Shown piece after piece: positions 24,588 through 38,426 of a stretch of DNA of 64,000 bases. A program made the position numbers and the translations under genes. Below the pieces are notes generated by a model. The model was given only the letters and a program-made list of their open reading frames with translations. It was not told where the DNA came from and did no database searches. How positions within the stretch are numbered: position 1 is the first letter of the stretch; each line of letters opens with the position of its first letter. The DNA is from Diprion similis (taxonomy: Eukaryota > Arthropoda > Insecta > Hymenoptera > Diprionidae): NCBI RefSeq assembly GCF_021155765.1, contig NC_060105.1:5146001-5210000 (forward strand). The letters run 5' to 3'.

Positions 24588-27063
24588 GAAAAAAAACTTG
24601 TTCATCTTTGATATTCTCGTAACGTCTGTTTGTCCCTTTTCTTCAACCGGTTTCTCAATGTTTATATAAATATTTTTATTTATTTTTTGTTCTATTATGC
24701 GAATGACAAATTCATCGACCAATTGTCAAATGTATCGTTACGTATGGATATTAGAGATTCGTCAACAGATTTCAGGAATTTGACGATATCGTTAATCTAT
24801 TCTTCTTTTAGTTTATTGTTTACGCGCCTAAACGATTAAGGGATAATCTTCACCTCGTTTTATTTGTCCTTCTTTTACAACCTTTGCAGCCTAGCAGCAG
24901 TTGTTCACGGCGCAAAATAATCCGTGAGTCAGTCCACCGAGTTTAAAAGTAACCTGCAGGCATGACAAAACTGAGCCGACAGCCAAGAGCTAAAATCCAA
25001 AAGTGAACCCGTGCTTTATTTCGTAATAGCCACTGTTCTGCAAAGACTCGTTTCTCCAACCATATAATATTATGCATATTTCAACTCATTATATACCTAT
25101 ACTGTCAGCTCTTACACACAACGGTCAACTGTTGCTTGATACATGCTATAATTATCCGTAATAAATCGAAGGCTTGAAATACCGTGAAAATTCGCATAAC
25201 TATTTGCTCTTGTTACGACCGTGAGAAGATTTTTTTTTTTTTTGAAAAAATTTTTAATTTTTTTTTTTTTTGAATGTTTGAAATCCGTTTAACGCGTCAA
25301 ATCGGTATCCGACAAGTTGTTGACCCGAGCCCCACGTGCTGCGTCGAAAAAGTATTGTTCCACTTTCGGTATATGGTTTTAGACGCAAATTGTACTGCCT
25401 TTTAATTACATCCTGGAAACGTTTGATGAATTCTCATCTAAATTACTATCATATCGAATGTATATCTTCTAATTAGTGTAACACTGAGGCAGAATATACT
25501 CGTCGAGTTAGTGTGCACAATATAGTTAGACACCGTTCACGAGTGGCACAAACAGGGCATTATACTCCTGGTGCGTAGCGCGGTGTCCGATTTATCATTT
25601 GCACTAGAAAAGCTTGAGGATTTTGTTACTCGGTGTAAGATTGAAGCGATGACATGTCCTGACTTAATGAGGGCGGGATGCATGAAGTGTTCATTCAAGT
25701 TTTTACTCGCGAGTAAATCCTCAGATTGTAGGCTTTGTTATTGACTAAAGGTACTTCCCGATATTGGGTTGCAGGTATTGTTTACCCAGTGTAACTAGTG
25801 GAAGTCCTTATCTTTATACTGAAACTTATCGCTAAACACGTTAAATTAGAACGTATTCGGCGTATCGTTAGTATAATGCACTATGTTAATTATCTGCATT
25901 TCGTAAAGAAATGCACTCAAGAAAACCTTGTACTTAGCGTCTATTATTTCAGAGTAAAATTGACTATGTTTAAAGGTATAATTTTTTCGGTGTGTAAAGT
26001 ATTCTTAATAACTTAATAACTAATTAATCCAATTATTGAACACGATAAATCGTCTTGAATAAAAAGGAATTCAATTCCTGACTATTAATCAATGTACCCT
26101 GGCGACGAGATTCGCGATCACCTTTTATTCATGCGTAATTGATCCGTATGAAAATAGCAACAATGAACAACAAATCGATTACACCGCGGTTATTTTTAAG
26201 GATAGATACGTGCTGTTCCATCAGTATTGTTACTATTATAGTATAAACGCACCGCAATGAGGCAGATGACGCACTGAAGTTATTATTGCGTAATTGTAGA
26301 CGGTTACATCTTTACGAAGGACAATTATTATTTCTAGCTAAATGATAGCGTGCCACACGATTGATGCTTTATATGTACGACGGATCATCGCGCATCTCGG
26401 CGATGACGCGGAATGTTCGCTAAAACCGCAGCGTCCACATTGCAGAGAGAAAAAGTTGACGCTGGTCCAGCCAATTAATATCGTGCCAATTACGCACTGT
26501 CCCAACGCTACAGCGTTACCGACGTTTACAAAGGACGGATGGAAACGGCTGCGATAAATTTTTTCAAATGTCCACTCCGAAGTGAACTCGTATCGAAATT
26601 GTTAATTTAAGAAATAATAAACTCATATTTCAAACTCTCGCGACGCTGATTCCGCACCTCCTGTGACGTGTTACGTATGTAAATGTAAACTGAAGGTGCG
26701 AAGCGATTTGGCCGAATAGAAATCGCGAAAGCTGGGCTCTTTTAAAACGGCTTCTTCGAGATGTGCAAATTCCGAATAAACGTAAACGAGCAAAAAGAAA
26801 ATAATTCAACAAGAAGAACCCATTTCGCAAGCGAATACTCTGCACACGGTTCAACCTTCGAAGACTTTCAGAATTCAATGTAACTTCGGTAAAATAAATT
26901 CTCAGTCGATTTACGGACCCAGCTTCATATACTGTCTAAAAACTACACCTTAACGATTTCGGGAGGGTTAAAAAGTAAAAGGGGGGAAAAACTGATGATC
27001 AAATATCAACTATTGTGTCGTAATTGAGAAATCCCTATTTTTGAAAATTGCAGAATCCGCACG

Positions 27064-30000
27064 ATGGCGTCGACGGTCAGAGAAAGTTCGCACGTTAGCC
27101 GGAAAATCGTTAGCCATAGTGGAGGACATGGTCAGATTCACCATAACCACTCGTCAACAACGGCGCATAATCTGGAGAACAATTTGGGTGAGCTGGAAAC
27201 GAAAAATAGTGGAATAAATCTCGATCGACGGAGAATGGCGTCTTTCGTTGCTCGCCAATCGTTATAAGACAGCCTTAACTCACTCGATCGCATCTTTCGC
27301 ACGTAATTCTTTCAGACGCACTTCTCGAAGACCTGCAAACCAGCGTTTCGCGAAGCGCGACTCCGGTTCGCGGAGGGCGAGCCCTTTCCCCGCAGGTTGA
27401 ATACAGAGCACCTGCAAACACTACGAGGATCGTATCCGAGGGTCGGTGAGTACTGCGGCATCTAATCAATTTCAATCAGCAACAACAAACCGGAAACGCA
27501 ATGTGTAAACACCTTTCGCATGTATCTGGATGGAATACCATAGACATCCAGATCGACATCCGGTTTGTTGCATGGTCATGCAGGGTCAGGTAACGAAGTT
27601 GCATCATCGTTTTACCGTATGGGTATGGGTGTAGCTGCGGGTGATTTGTTTTCCGTGAAAATTGATGGAAATGAATTTTTTTTTTATTACTTGTTGTTCT
27701 TTGCAATTACATGGAAATTTAGTGTCGAAACCACTATGAATGATCGCTTTTATTCCTCAATTCGCTCGATTTTTAACGCAGGAATTTCATTCATATCTTT
27801 ACAGTACCATCTCACCAACGAGGTCGACAACAACAACAACAGAAAAGTACGTGACGACTGGAAACAGTGGCGCAGTCAGCGGAATTCCTGGTCTCGAAGT
27901 CCTCGACGCCGAACTGCAGAACGTAAGTGAACGCGTTTTTATTACTAAAGAATTCCGACGACTCCTCCAATTGAATAAACAATTGTTCCCCAAAATACGA
28001 CAATTAACAAATGGATCTCTGTCATTCAAATCCGTTATGCACATAGGGAAATTCGGATTGAATATGAATAAATGAACCAGCTTATACGTTCTATATCACG
28101 AATTCGACCGTGAAAGACGACTGTTTAAACGTGCAATGCCAGAAATGTGACAAAACAACGGATTGCGAAAGATTCGTCGCGCATAGAAATGAGATGACGA
28201 TAATATGAAAACGATTCAAGCACATGGCAAGTCTCTTTTTCACTCAACTTGGCGACCTGCTTCGCCTGCAGGTTTTTCAGAAGAATATAACGTTCAGAGT
28301 TTTAATAATACCTAAACTGCAGTCTGCTGTGGCAAGATAATACGAATCTGCAAATACGCGACCAGCAAAAAGCGACGATGCAAAAACAAAAAGAAAAAAG
28401 AAGAAGAAGAAACACTATTTCATGAAAAAATTTACATCCATCATAGCAAGAATAATATGAAAGTTGAGTGAATTGCAAAACATAGAGTAAAAGCTTACAG
28501 AAGCTTCGGTTAAAGAGGTGAATAATTTTGGAAACAATTCCATGGTGATAAATTTACGAACACGTCGGTCACAGAGTGAAAGAAGTATTTTCGAAGTAAC
28601 CTTGATGCAATCACTGCTCGTAAAAGAGCCATTACTCGGGTTATAAAGCTCCAGAGGCGTTGGCGGTCCTACAACCTTGGTCCAAATGAATAAAACCTCC
28701 TTAAGCCCACTTGCATGTAAATTCAAGAATTGGTCTCGGCCCGTCGTCAACCTTTTTTGGATAATTGGCAGGTTCAAATAAGTCCCAAGCGTAGGTACCA
28801 TCTTGCAAGTAATCTGTAATTACAAGTTGAATCCACAGACCATCGATGATGATTGTTTTCCGGAAATATATAAAATTGGAGAGTACACGTGAAAGCTTTA
28901 AGCTACTTGAAAGTATGAAGAACTAAAGTGAAAGAAAATCGTCCAAATTTCATACACAAATACATGCATGAATTTTATCCATTAAATAACCTCAGGGTAG
29001 CACGCGTGAATCCCTTTGATTGTGAGCCAAAGTTGTGCTGCAGTTGTTCTAGCGTGATTTTAGTTTCTTTCGCGGTTGCCTGAGCGTAGTAAGTAATGGG
29101 AGAGCGTTGTGTGGGTAGATCTGAGTTCTGTGGCGCACCTTATAAGACCAGAGTCAAGTGGTACATATCAGAGGCCCGACTCAACTGGACTCACGACCTC
29201 TTTGCCATACGCTATGCGTTACGTTGATACGTCAGGCTGCGTTGGCGGATCGCTCGCTAACTGATTAAATTCCATTGAATTCCATCGGCAGTATGGAAGC
29301 GGTGAGAAGTAGAAGGGAGAAGAAGAAAAAAAAAAGGAAAAAAAGAAAAAAAAAACGCGACCGTCAAGGCGGCTGTTTTACACCGGAGATTCCGTCCCTG
29401 TCACGTATATCGTAGGAGTTTACCGCGTGTTCAGGGAAAATTTATACCTACCTCGAAATCTCACCTGCCCTTAAAAGGTTCCAACATCCTAGCCGTCAAA
29501 GTTTCACAAACCGTGTTTAACAACTAATTCTGCATAATGCGAAGCACCGGAAACACGACCGTTTCGTTCTTCGCGTGTCCTGATTGTTCTTCAAATTTTC
29601 TTATCTGTCTTGAAATTAGGTATCTGAGGACTAGATTATAGGATCTTTTCGATAATAATGCGTAACATATTGATTAAATTATATGAAATAGAGAATCTCA
29701 AGATTTTTCGTTACTGCAGACTGACACATGGCAACAAGAGACGTTTTCGACTTGATTGACGTCCTGAAAATTTTTCACTCATGCAGTTTGGCTGGGTTTA
29801 GGAGGCCTCTAAAATCGTAATAGAACTCAAGAAACGGAGATAAAAAATTCTTTATACGATTTTGCTTCTTTTATTTTCAAACCGAGGTGTTTGCCGACTG
29901 TTTACTCGATTCATCAGTACACGTGTATCGAATTGTAGATCGTGCCAGGTTTGTACATTTGTGAGAAGAGTTTATGCGCACAAGAGATAGGAAAGATCGT

Positions 30001-33000
30001 TACTTAGCCGCGGGCAATCGTAAAACGCGACTATTTTTGGTTATCGAATCTTCCGAGGCAGCCGGCTGCGCGTCTAATTTTGCTTTCCCATTTTTCTCCT
30101 ACGTTTGTTGAATTTTTCCGACTCTTCGGAAGCCGCGCCTTCGACCTCCGATCGTCGCTAATAATAAAATTTTAGTTATTGCCTGACGAGGTGGTTCCAA
30201 CGGGTGTGCATTTTTTTATGAGACATGCTGTACAGCTTTGCGTAGTTTATTGTACGCGATGAGAGCATCGGACTTGGACAAAGTTTCGATATTTCTCCGC
30301 ATTCTGCAGCAATAATTCTGGCTGTGATCTTAATTAACAACTGACTAATTAACGACTGATTATAAGATCGGCCCGATTGGATTTTTAATCGCGATTTTAT
30401 TGCTGCTTGGAAAGATACGCAGTTGATATTGAGTTATAGTTATCATTCTAATGAAATTAAACTGATTACCAGTCACACTGCTTATTACTGTTTATATTAT
30501 AATGTTATTTTAATTTTATTTGTTTCTCTCGTTACAGGTTCAACCGGGACAGAGCAAGACAGTAGCGTACAAACAGGTGTCTTATCAATACAAGACGAAC
30601 CTCGATGGCAGCCCAAGAGACGGTGGTAAGTTTTTCAAATTCCTTTAAAAATTAAATCGTTAGAAATATATCCGCTGATAGATCTTATCACAAAATCTAT
30701 ATTTTTGTTCTGTGAAAAAAATCTCGTGTCTGCATTGAACGATGAAGGTTTCGTCGGAAGGTTGAAGTTACAGTAACACGCGGTATCGCTTATACGCTAT
30801 CAGAGGGAAGTAAAACTTGACCAAGGATACGCTTTTCGACATAGTATACATATACATATGTTTCTAGAAATAAATTTTATCCGGACTCCACGTTGTATAA
30901 TATATTATATCAGACAAAGTCGAGTGGAAGATTAGATTACAGAGGTTCGTTGTAACATTGTACTAACTTTTCACCGAAACCGCAATGAAAGTTGGCACAA
31001 AACGCAAGAGGATACATAGAAAAAATTTCTTTCCGCATAATCAAGCTGTCGAAATTCTAGACCGAGGATGATCGCCTTTGTTGTATAATCACGCAAATAC
31101 ATTATTGCACGCTGCAAAAAACCGACGAGGATGTGACGTTAGATTATGAAAAATTGCGCGACGCGGAACATAAAACACGACATAACGAAGAATAAATATC
31201 TGCATACGAACACGAAAAGACCGCTGAGTAATTATGTAACGAATTCCATGATTTTCTTCATTTTATGCTGCATGTGAATGAGTCTGTCTCATCAAATGCG
31301 TGCCGTTTATAGTTCCAATGATGAGTAAGCAAAAAGCCTGGATAGCTGCGCAAACGTCATATTTTTGCGAAGAGCAGAACCTGGCTTTAAATTCGGCCGA
31401 CTGCCGATTCTGATACCCCGCGAAATGATTCTCGAGAGTTATCGGCAGGTATCAAAGTATCAACTGTACCGAATAACCGCCGCGGACACAAAGTATTTTC
31501 CGCAGGTATTTAGCATAGGATAGAAGGCAGTTAAGGGTAAGGAAGATCGCAGTCCGATAAACAGGGCCGTGCAATGCCGGTCGTCAAAGAGCCAGCAGCC
31601 AGCGAGTAAGTGGCATTGCCATATTAGGCCCGATTATGGATGACCCGATTTCTCCGTGACCGCTTCAACGAGGTACGAACCGGAGACTGCGAGCTCGCTG
31701 AGAACGGAGATTTGAATCAAGGCTACGCGCGGTTATTCCATCCTCTCAAGGGAAACAGTATAAATAAACGTTTCACGAGATGCGCGGCGTTTTGAGACGA
31801 ATCGAGATTCAAACTTGCCGATAGTCGTAAAATGTTGGCACATTTGTCGTAGGTATAGAAGTGATTGAAGGCTTGTCGGAAAAATGATTCCCTAGTTATG
31901 AGCTCAGATCTCTGCACTTTGTTGTATTACCTACGTCTTGAGATTATTAGCCTATTCAAAAGAACAGCCTAATTGTTTCTGAATATGGTAACCCTGCAAC
32001 CCTAACAACCCCGTATTACGTACACGGAAATCGTTGCAATATCGTTGTTACATCAATGTTTCCATCTTGCAGATTCGTGGGCAATGTCAGAGAACGTTCT
32101 CAACTCAACCGGCTCTCCGATAATGTGAGTATAATTACGCCGAAACGCGTACGAGCACATTTTTCAAATCGTTTGATCTTGAGTGAGAAAAAGAAAACAC
32201 TGAAGAAATTCTAGAGAAGACTTTGCACCAAGAGAAGCAACCACAAATCGATGAAAAACCCTGCCCAGCTATACTTCCAATTAGCTTTGTGGACTAGTGC
32301 CAAATAGTGTCGTTAGTTTACATACAATTAGATCGATGCTCCTCTCATACTGTACTGAATCTAACATATTTTAACCGATATTTCATTCTGCAATCATGTA
32401 ATTGTCATCGTAAATTGTCCAACGAATAATGAAATTTGTCCATTACAGTGAAGAAATTCGCGACAGAAGTTATACCGAAGAATTGCATCCGACTAGACGT
32501 CATCGCAGTCCTGATCCGCCTGGCAAGACTTCGACCGTAAACAGAGAACTGGTAAGTCAGTAAAAACCGCGGGTGACTGAGTACTTGAAAGACAGGATAG
32601 ACTACGAGTGTGAGCAAAAAATTGACCCATTTTTCTCAATCCCACAGTTATTCGACACATCTTCCACCTCCAGGTCGAGGCAAACGTCTCCTCTTCCCGC
32701 TAGTCAGCAACGCGATGCTTCATACGTCCAGGAATCGTCGTCAAGTATGTACTAGTCTCGAATTACTTTAGAGCCATGCCATTCATACTGGCAGGTTGAA
32801 TTCTCCGGAAGGGTTTTTTGTCCGTCCTTCAACACGTGGAACACTCGGCTTCGATTACTTGAGATTCGCTATAAACTCAACACGTTTCAGGCTACCACGT
32901 TGACCCGAGACCCGTACAGAGTACCGTGACGACAATCAGGAAAAACCAGACTCTAAACGCCCCCCAGGAAGTCGAAAACATCGAGTACATCCAGGTACCA

Positions 33001-34830
33001 TCGCCAAACGCAGCGGTACCGATAAATTTGGCACCCGGTCCAAACACCAAAGTAACAACGACCGTGAAAACGTACACCTACGAGCTTCCCGGCTCGCCGG
33101 AAAATTACATACACGGAAGCACGCTGCCGAGGGGAGTTGTGCTTCCCGGTGATCAGACGATAACTTACACTCTGCCACGTGGAGGAACTAACGACAAAAG
33201 CTACACCATTCATACGCAGAAGGTGACGAATTCCACACTTCCGGGACAGACGGTCACTTACCAAGTGCCGTCACCCGATGGACCAGGAACTCAAATTAGG
33301 TAGGTGTTCGGAACCTTGGACTGGATTTGGACATTAGGGAAGTGCGGAGTGGAGTTTGAACGCTATTCGTTGATTCGCAGGTACGCCAGTCCACCGCCAC
33401 CGGAGACGCCGACGACGAAGACGTCCAGCCTGCACAGGGAGGCCAAGTACTATCACGAGGAACAACGTGGGTTCCCGCCTGGTAGTCCGGTCCAGAAACC
33501 GGTTAACAATACCATCGTTTATCACACCGGGCCTCCTCCGAGTAACACCGAAACAGTGACAACTGTTACCAGGAACGAGAAGTACTACCAAGTGAATGGA
33601 ACCTATCCGAACGGGGATGGACCCCGAAGTCCAACCAGCGGTAGGCACGATTTTTCCGGGCAACTTTTTCAGACCGTATAATCGTCGACGGGATGAATTC
33701 CGCGAGTGACTCATCTTCTTGGTCTCCACTTTTTTCAGGTCCACACGGGCCCGGTTATGGTCCAGATACCGACCGCCCGGATCACGGAACCAACACGACG
33801 ACTATCATATACCAAAATCAGCCTGCGCCGAAAACCGAATCTCATACAACAACGACGATAAATCGAAGCCAGGAGTATTACGAGGGGACGCCGTATGCCA
33901 ATGAACCATCGCACAAGTACCCGGGTCCCGACAATCAGAGGCCGGAAGGACCGAGCCACACGACAGTGAATTACTACACAGTTGCACCTCCGCAGACAAA
34001 TCCACCTCAGCCGACAAACACAACGATTTACAAGTACTCCAACACCACGACGACCATACCGCCAAACAAATATCCCGACGATCACGAGGTCCTTTTGCCG
34101 AAACCGTTCCCCACGAGTGGCGTCCAACTTTATCCGGCGAACGCGAAGCCGCAAACGCCCAGCAACGGACATGGACCACCGGACAAGTTGGAGGACCTTA
34201 TGGCTTCCTTCTCGGACACGGAGGTAGGATGGAATCGCTGTAAAAATGGTTGACGAAGCGTCAAAAGTTAAACTGTACGAATGTTTTTGGCGAGTACCTT
34301 TATTTCAATATTAATGACTGACCGTTTCATACGTTTCAGCGGGTCGTACTGGCTGATATTTCTAACAAAGAGAGAGACCAGCAGAAGGTGCAAAAATCTT
34401 CTGACCTTAATAATCCAAAGAAAGATGTTGATTTCGTTCCGCATACGCCACCGAAAGTCCAGAGCAAAAATTACGCCGGACCTCCGGTTTACTATCCGCC
34501 AGGATCTGCCGAGTTTACCAAGAAGGAAGAGTCTGGCGGAGCTATGATGCAGTCTAGCGTGAGTATTTTCCTCTGGGCGTGAAATAAAAATCGGATATTC
34601 AACTATTTACCAAGTAAATTGTCAGCAAGAAATCCAATTACGACCAAGCTGCAGATATTTGATAGAAATTGACATTTTCTTACAATTGATTTTAGGGAGG
34701 ATGGCAGAAGGGTAAAGCTAAATACGAATACGAAGCATCGAGTAAAAGCAAAAGCAAAAGCAGTAGCGGAGGAGCCGTAGTTCCGGTTTGTTTGCCACTG
34801 TGCTGCGCTATGCCTTGCGTAATTATGTAG
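27064..34830 (+). CDS. LD-motif protein with C-terminal CaaX box, family not recognised
   Basis: Twelve exons, 27064-27187, 27316-27445, 27805-27922, 30538-30625, 32073-32124, 32449-32551, 32648-32744, 32891-33299, 33381-33640, 33739-34223, 34340-34558 and 34696-34830, give 2220 nt (739 aa) with phase kept throughout. Exon 1 starts after a CAG acceptor, so a 5' UTR exon lies upstream. Residues 41-48 (LDALLEDL), formed across the first junction, fit the paxillin LD motif LDxLLxxL, which binds FAK or vinculin-type helical domains. Residues about 250-600 are disordered and rich in Pro, Thr, Asn and Tyr, with loosely repeated (T)n-I-x-Y segments. A second LD-like helix, LEDLMASFSD, precedes residue 622. 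The tail has KSKSKSKS, a Cys-rich stretch and ends CVIM, a CaaX box of the farnesylated type. I infer a membrane-tethered adhesion or cytoskeletal scaffold. No LIM, PDZ or SH domain is present. An AATAAA lies at 34854-34859. Confidence 0.85.
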
Positions 34831-34859
34831 GCTTCGCGCGATTATCAAAGTATAATAAA

Positions 34860-37459
34860 TTAATGTAAATTTTACAGCGACGTAAATTCTATACCTCAGT
34901 AAACAATATTATCTTTCGTTATATCTCGCGATAAAGTTCACCCCTTCCCTGGCGCACATTCAAATTTACGCCAATATGTCGTATCGGTCGTAGTAACATA
35001 ATTGCGTGGTGTTTTCTAAAAAAAAAACTTAGTCGTTTAATCTTATTTTGAGTGATTTTGATTCTATAAGTGCATGTTCGTAATTTTATACGACAAGGTT
35101 TCACCATTAAATCAGTCCAGTACCATCAAACGTACAGAAGTTTTCAGCAAAAATTCCGCAGTAATGAATGCATAAGACGAAAAACGGCAAGATGTTGAAA
35201 AATTTTATGCCCGAAAATTCGAAGAAAATATCTGTAAGTCCAGGATCACGTTACTCTTTGACCTTATGTATATAAATAAAAAATTGCACCAATGAGGTCA
35301 TACCGTAGCTGGGGAAAGTTTTTTTGTTCGTAATAACTTCTCGTTTTCTTCGTCGAAAAAATTCATGCAAAGCTCGACGTTAACAAAGTATGAACGTTAA
35401 CCGTTTTTATTTAAGTTTGAGATTACGACAAAAACGTAACACCCTTCTTTTCGTCTTTTTTTCAATTTAATTTTATGAAATATTTTAAGTAATTCACAAT
35501 TGTTTTAAACTTTGTATGTAATATAATATTATTTAAAATACTCATTAATTAGTATCTAAACTGGCAGTTTCGCAAGTAAGATACACGAGTACCCGCTAAA
35601 ATGTCATTTTCTCGAATCGGAAAATCCAAAACCACTTGCACTGTTGCACATAAATATACGTATATACACACACAATAAATAGACACTTGCAGATCTGATC
35701 CAAAGTCCGTAACGAATTGTTTTTACTTTCAAAACCACGCGTTAATCGCGTCTTTTGGAAAATTATACATATAATGGCTATAATTATTGATTCCCAATAT
35801 ATATTTTGTATTATTTTATTTACTAATTAATTAACAACGAGTCTGTAGTTTTTAAGAAAAAGCAAATTGACTATACAAATCATTATTTTATTTACCTTAC
35901 TTAACCGTTTCTCACAAAGATTTTAAAAAAAGATGAAACAATGAGGTAAATATTGCGTAAAAAATCAAAAATAATACACGAATTATCATGGTAATAAAGA
36001 GCCGTGAATTATGGTGCTATAATAATTTTAATGGTTGTAATCGTATATAAGCGAAATAAAAAAAATATTTATATATAGGTATGCACGTATATCCGGAGAT
36101 ATAATTGACAGGCTTAATAGTCGCAGGTATGTTTGTAAAAGGAAACAGAAAAAACAATACCTGTTGCGCGATGCCGTAACTAGCGTGAGAATGTATGTAC
36201 GCTTTAACGTAATATAATGTAATATATATGCATACACACAAACCCACACATGTATCAATAAACTGACTGCTATTTCTAATCCCTACTTATATTTTCGGTT
36301 TTTCGATTTAAATATTCCAAAGTACTTCCTCTATAAACGACCTACCGAGAGGTGAATTTCGTAGAAAATCAACTGAAAAAATCATTAATTATTTCCAAAA
36401 AAAAAAGATATACTCACTTAAATTCTCGATATGGCATTATTCTTAAGAATATCAGCATTCCCAGCATTCCTAACAACGATGCAAATCTTGAATTAAAAAT
36501 ATGTAGCAAAGAAAAGCTTGGACTCTTTCCATTTTTCAGGTCGATAATCATTTTATGATAGAGCTTTGAAAATTCGATATAAATGCTATTTGTACATTCA
36601 TTTTTAGCAATCACAAGTTTGCGGAAATGAAAATAGCACATCCGCGTTTTATAAAACTAAAAAATAATACTGTCCATCAATTAAAACATCTGCATTAATG
36701 TGAAACATTAGCATAATCAAAGGCACTTTGAATAACATCAAAATGTTAGACTTACTCCCGTAGTCTCAGCACAGTAAAATATTAAGTATAAAAACATAAA
36801 TCGTCCACCAAATTCTCACAACTGCAGGTGTTTTATAGATAGGATTTTTCCTCCAGGTACAGTCCAAGTAAAATAAGTGTCGCAGAGGTGAGAAAAAACA
36901 AAAGAGAAAGTCTCAGTTCTTCTTATTCTAAAATCTGAATCAAATCATTCTAAGCTGGCATAATTTTCCCGAGACATATTTAATACATGTTTAATAATAA
37001 TTTAAAATCGACGCACGTCTACGGTTCTGATCATACCCGACGTTTTAGCTTTTTACCCTTTTTTTAATTTGTGACACTTGTCACTAATCAAGTCTTGCAA
37101 ACTAAAACGCTCATTTTCATTATGTGTGATATGTGAGGAAGCTAATTAATGATGAGAAAAATAATGACCGATAGAACCGTTCTAGATAAATAATGTCATT
37201 TATAACGTAAAAATATGCGCAATTTGTACTTTGTGGCTGTTTCATACAGATGTATGATTTAAAATAAACAAGAATAGAAAAGTCCTACAATAAGTAGGTA
37301 TCTTGATATAAAACCGTTAAGATCATGCAGCGTCCATAGTTGTAGAACTTATTACTGACGTACCTCTAGGTATATGCTCAGGGCCTAAGAATTATAGATC
37401 ATCCACAATCACATTCTATCCATATTCGTAACTTCAAGTAAGAACCACTTGCAAAAGCT
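34860..37459. other. AT-rich intergenic region
   Basis: No coding frame of interest is visible. The region follows the poly(A) signal of the LD/CaaX gene and runs to the 3' end of the minus-strand DYNLT2B gene, whose 3' UTR must occupy its right part. Short AT-rich tracts and runs of A are the only visible features. Confidence 0.5.
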
Positions 37460-38334
37460 TCAGTAATAATACACAGCGTAAACTGCTGCGACACAGAATA
37501 TAGACTCCTGAAATGAATAAATTCACATTTCATAAAAACGTATGTTAAATTAGCCCCGTTTTCATGTTTTTGTGGCACAAATGCCATGCCGAAAGAGCTT
37601 TGTATCTAATGTTATATAAAAAATAAACTCTCGACAACTTTCCAATTCTGTCCAATATCAGGTTGGACAAAGTACGTTGTGAATGAAAGCGTGAAAAAAA
37701 TATCTTACATTCAAAAAATTATCGTGAGCATAGCTATCAGCTTCGGCATCCCATATGCACCTGGTGCCCATTTTAACGCCAGCACCACGATGCTCTCCCA
37801 TCACGACATTGACTATATACTTATATCGCTTAAATTTCAAATCTGAAAAATTGTTAGCCACGAAGGAGGTTAAGTTGGCGTCAGAATAAAAACAGCAATT
37901 CTAAACAAACAAGAAAATTTGCAACATACCTTTAACTTTGTCTCTAATGGTATCAGCAATTTCTTTACACCATTTGCGCGCCTCTTTTGGATCATACACT
38001 CTCGTAGAGAGTTGATCGGAAAGTACGTTGTGAATGACTTCCTTTGCACTCATAGGTTTGAATCTGTTAATAAACGTCAGATGCGTGTTAGTTAAGGCAA
38101 AAATTATCAGTCTCTCATCATTTTAATGCACGGTTATTCTTACTTCTCAGAAAGTGGTGGTCGAATTTGATAAGTTGGCTGTGCAGCGGTCTGTGCCTGC
38201 TCCGAACCCTCTAGCCCAACAAGATTTGCGTCGGATTTTCTCTCGTCTTCATACTCTCCATCCTCAGCCTCACCCTCGGACTTATGTTCCGATTGCGAAG
38301 ACGCCCGTGCATTATCCGCATCTTTGCTTTCCAT
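37460..38334 (-). CDS. DYNLT2B: Dynein light chain Tctex-type 2B (IFT dynein-2 light chain)
   Basis: Four exons, 38144-38334, 37930-38063, 37709-37842 and 37460-37507, give 168 aa. After an acidic, Ser/Glu-rich N-terminus of about 45 residues comes the Tctex1 fold: YQIRPPLSEKF, then the VMGEHRGAGVKMGTRCIWD strand region and the closing SIFCVAAVYAVYYY. The best match from memory is the TCTEX1D2/DYNLT2B subfamily (GEQRGEGV, CFWDADTDNY, DSLFCVVAAF). That protein is a light chain of cytoplasmic dynein-2, the retrograde IFT motor. The start at 38334 is the first ATG after an in-frame TAA. An RFX X-box lies about 93 bases upstream. The right-hand neighbour is on the same strand but has its own promoter. 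Confidence 0.92.
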
Positions 38335-38426
38335 TTCTTCGTCTCGCTGGATCAACCGATGTTAGACACTTTGGCAGAACATTTGAGGTTGTGAAATGTG
38401 ACAAGTTGTGAAAACAAACTCAGCTG

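Larger units (their letters stand above)
17450..27053. other. Large region without recognised coding genes; likely promoter and 5' leader of the LD/CaaX gene
   Basis: None of the open frames over 60 codons shows a recognisable domain or a phase-consistent exon series. What is visible: a CpG-rich block at about 18700-18930 with two CRE-like sites; CpG-rich blocks around 20600-21200 and 21450-22200; G15 at 19342-19356; long T-runs at about 22533-22553 and 25230-25272; and a GA microsatellite at 24559-24587. A CAG acceptor at 27051-27053 shows that the next gene has at least one noncoding 5' exon, probably somewhere in this region. One candidate donor is GAG|GTGAGTG near 21085. Confidence 0.4.

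Noticed and set aside
24252-24722. 156-codon open frame on the minus strand
   Set aside because: It includes translated GA-microsatellite sequence and has no family signature.
28415-28801. 128-codon open frame inside an intron of the LD/CaaX gene (minus strand)
   Set aside because: No domain and no promoter or splice evidence; probably chance.
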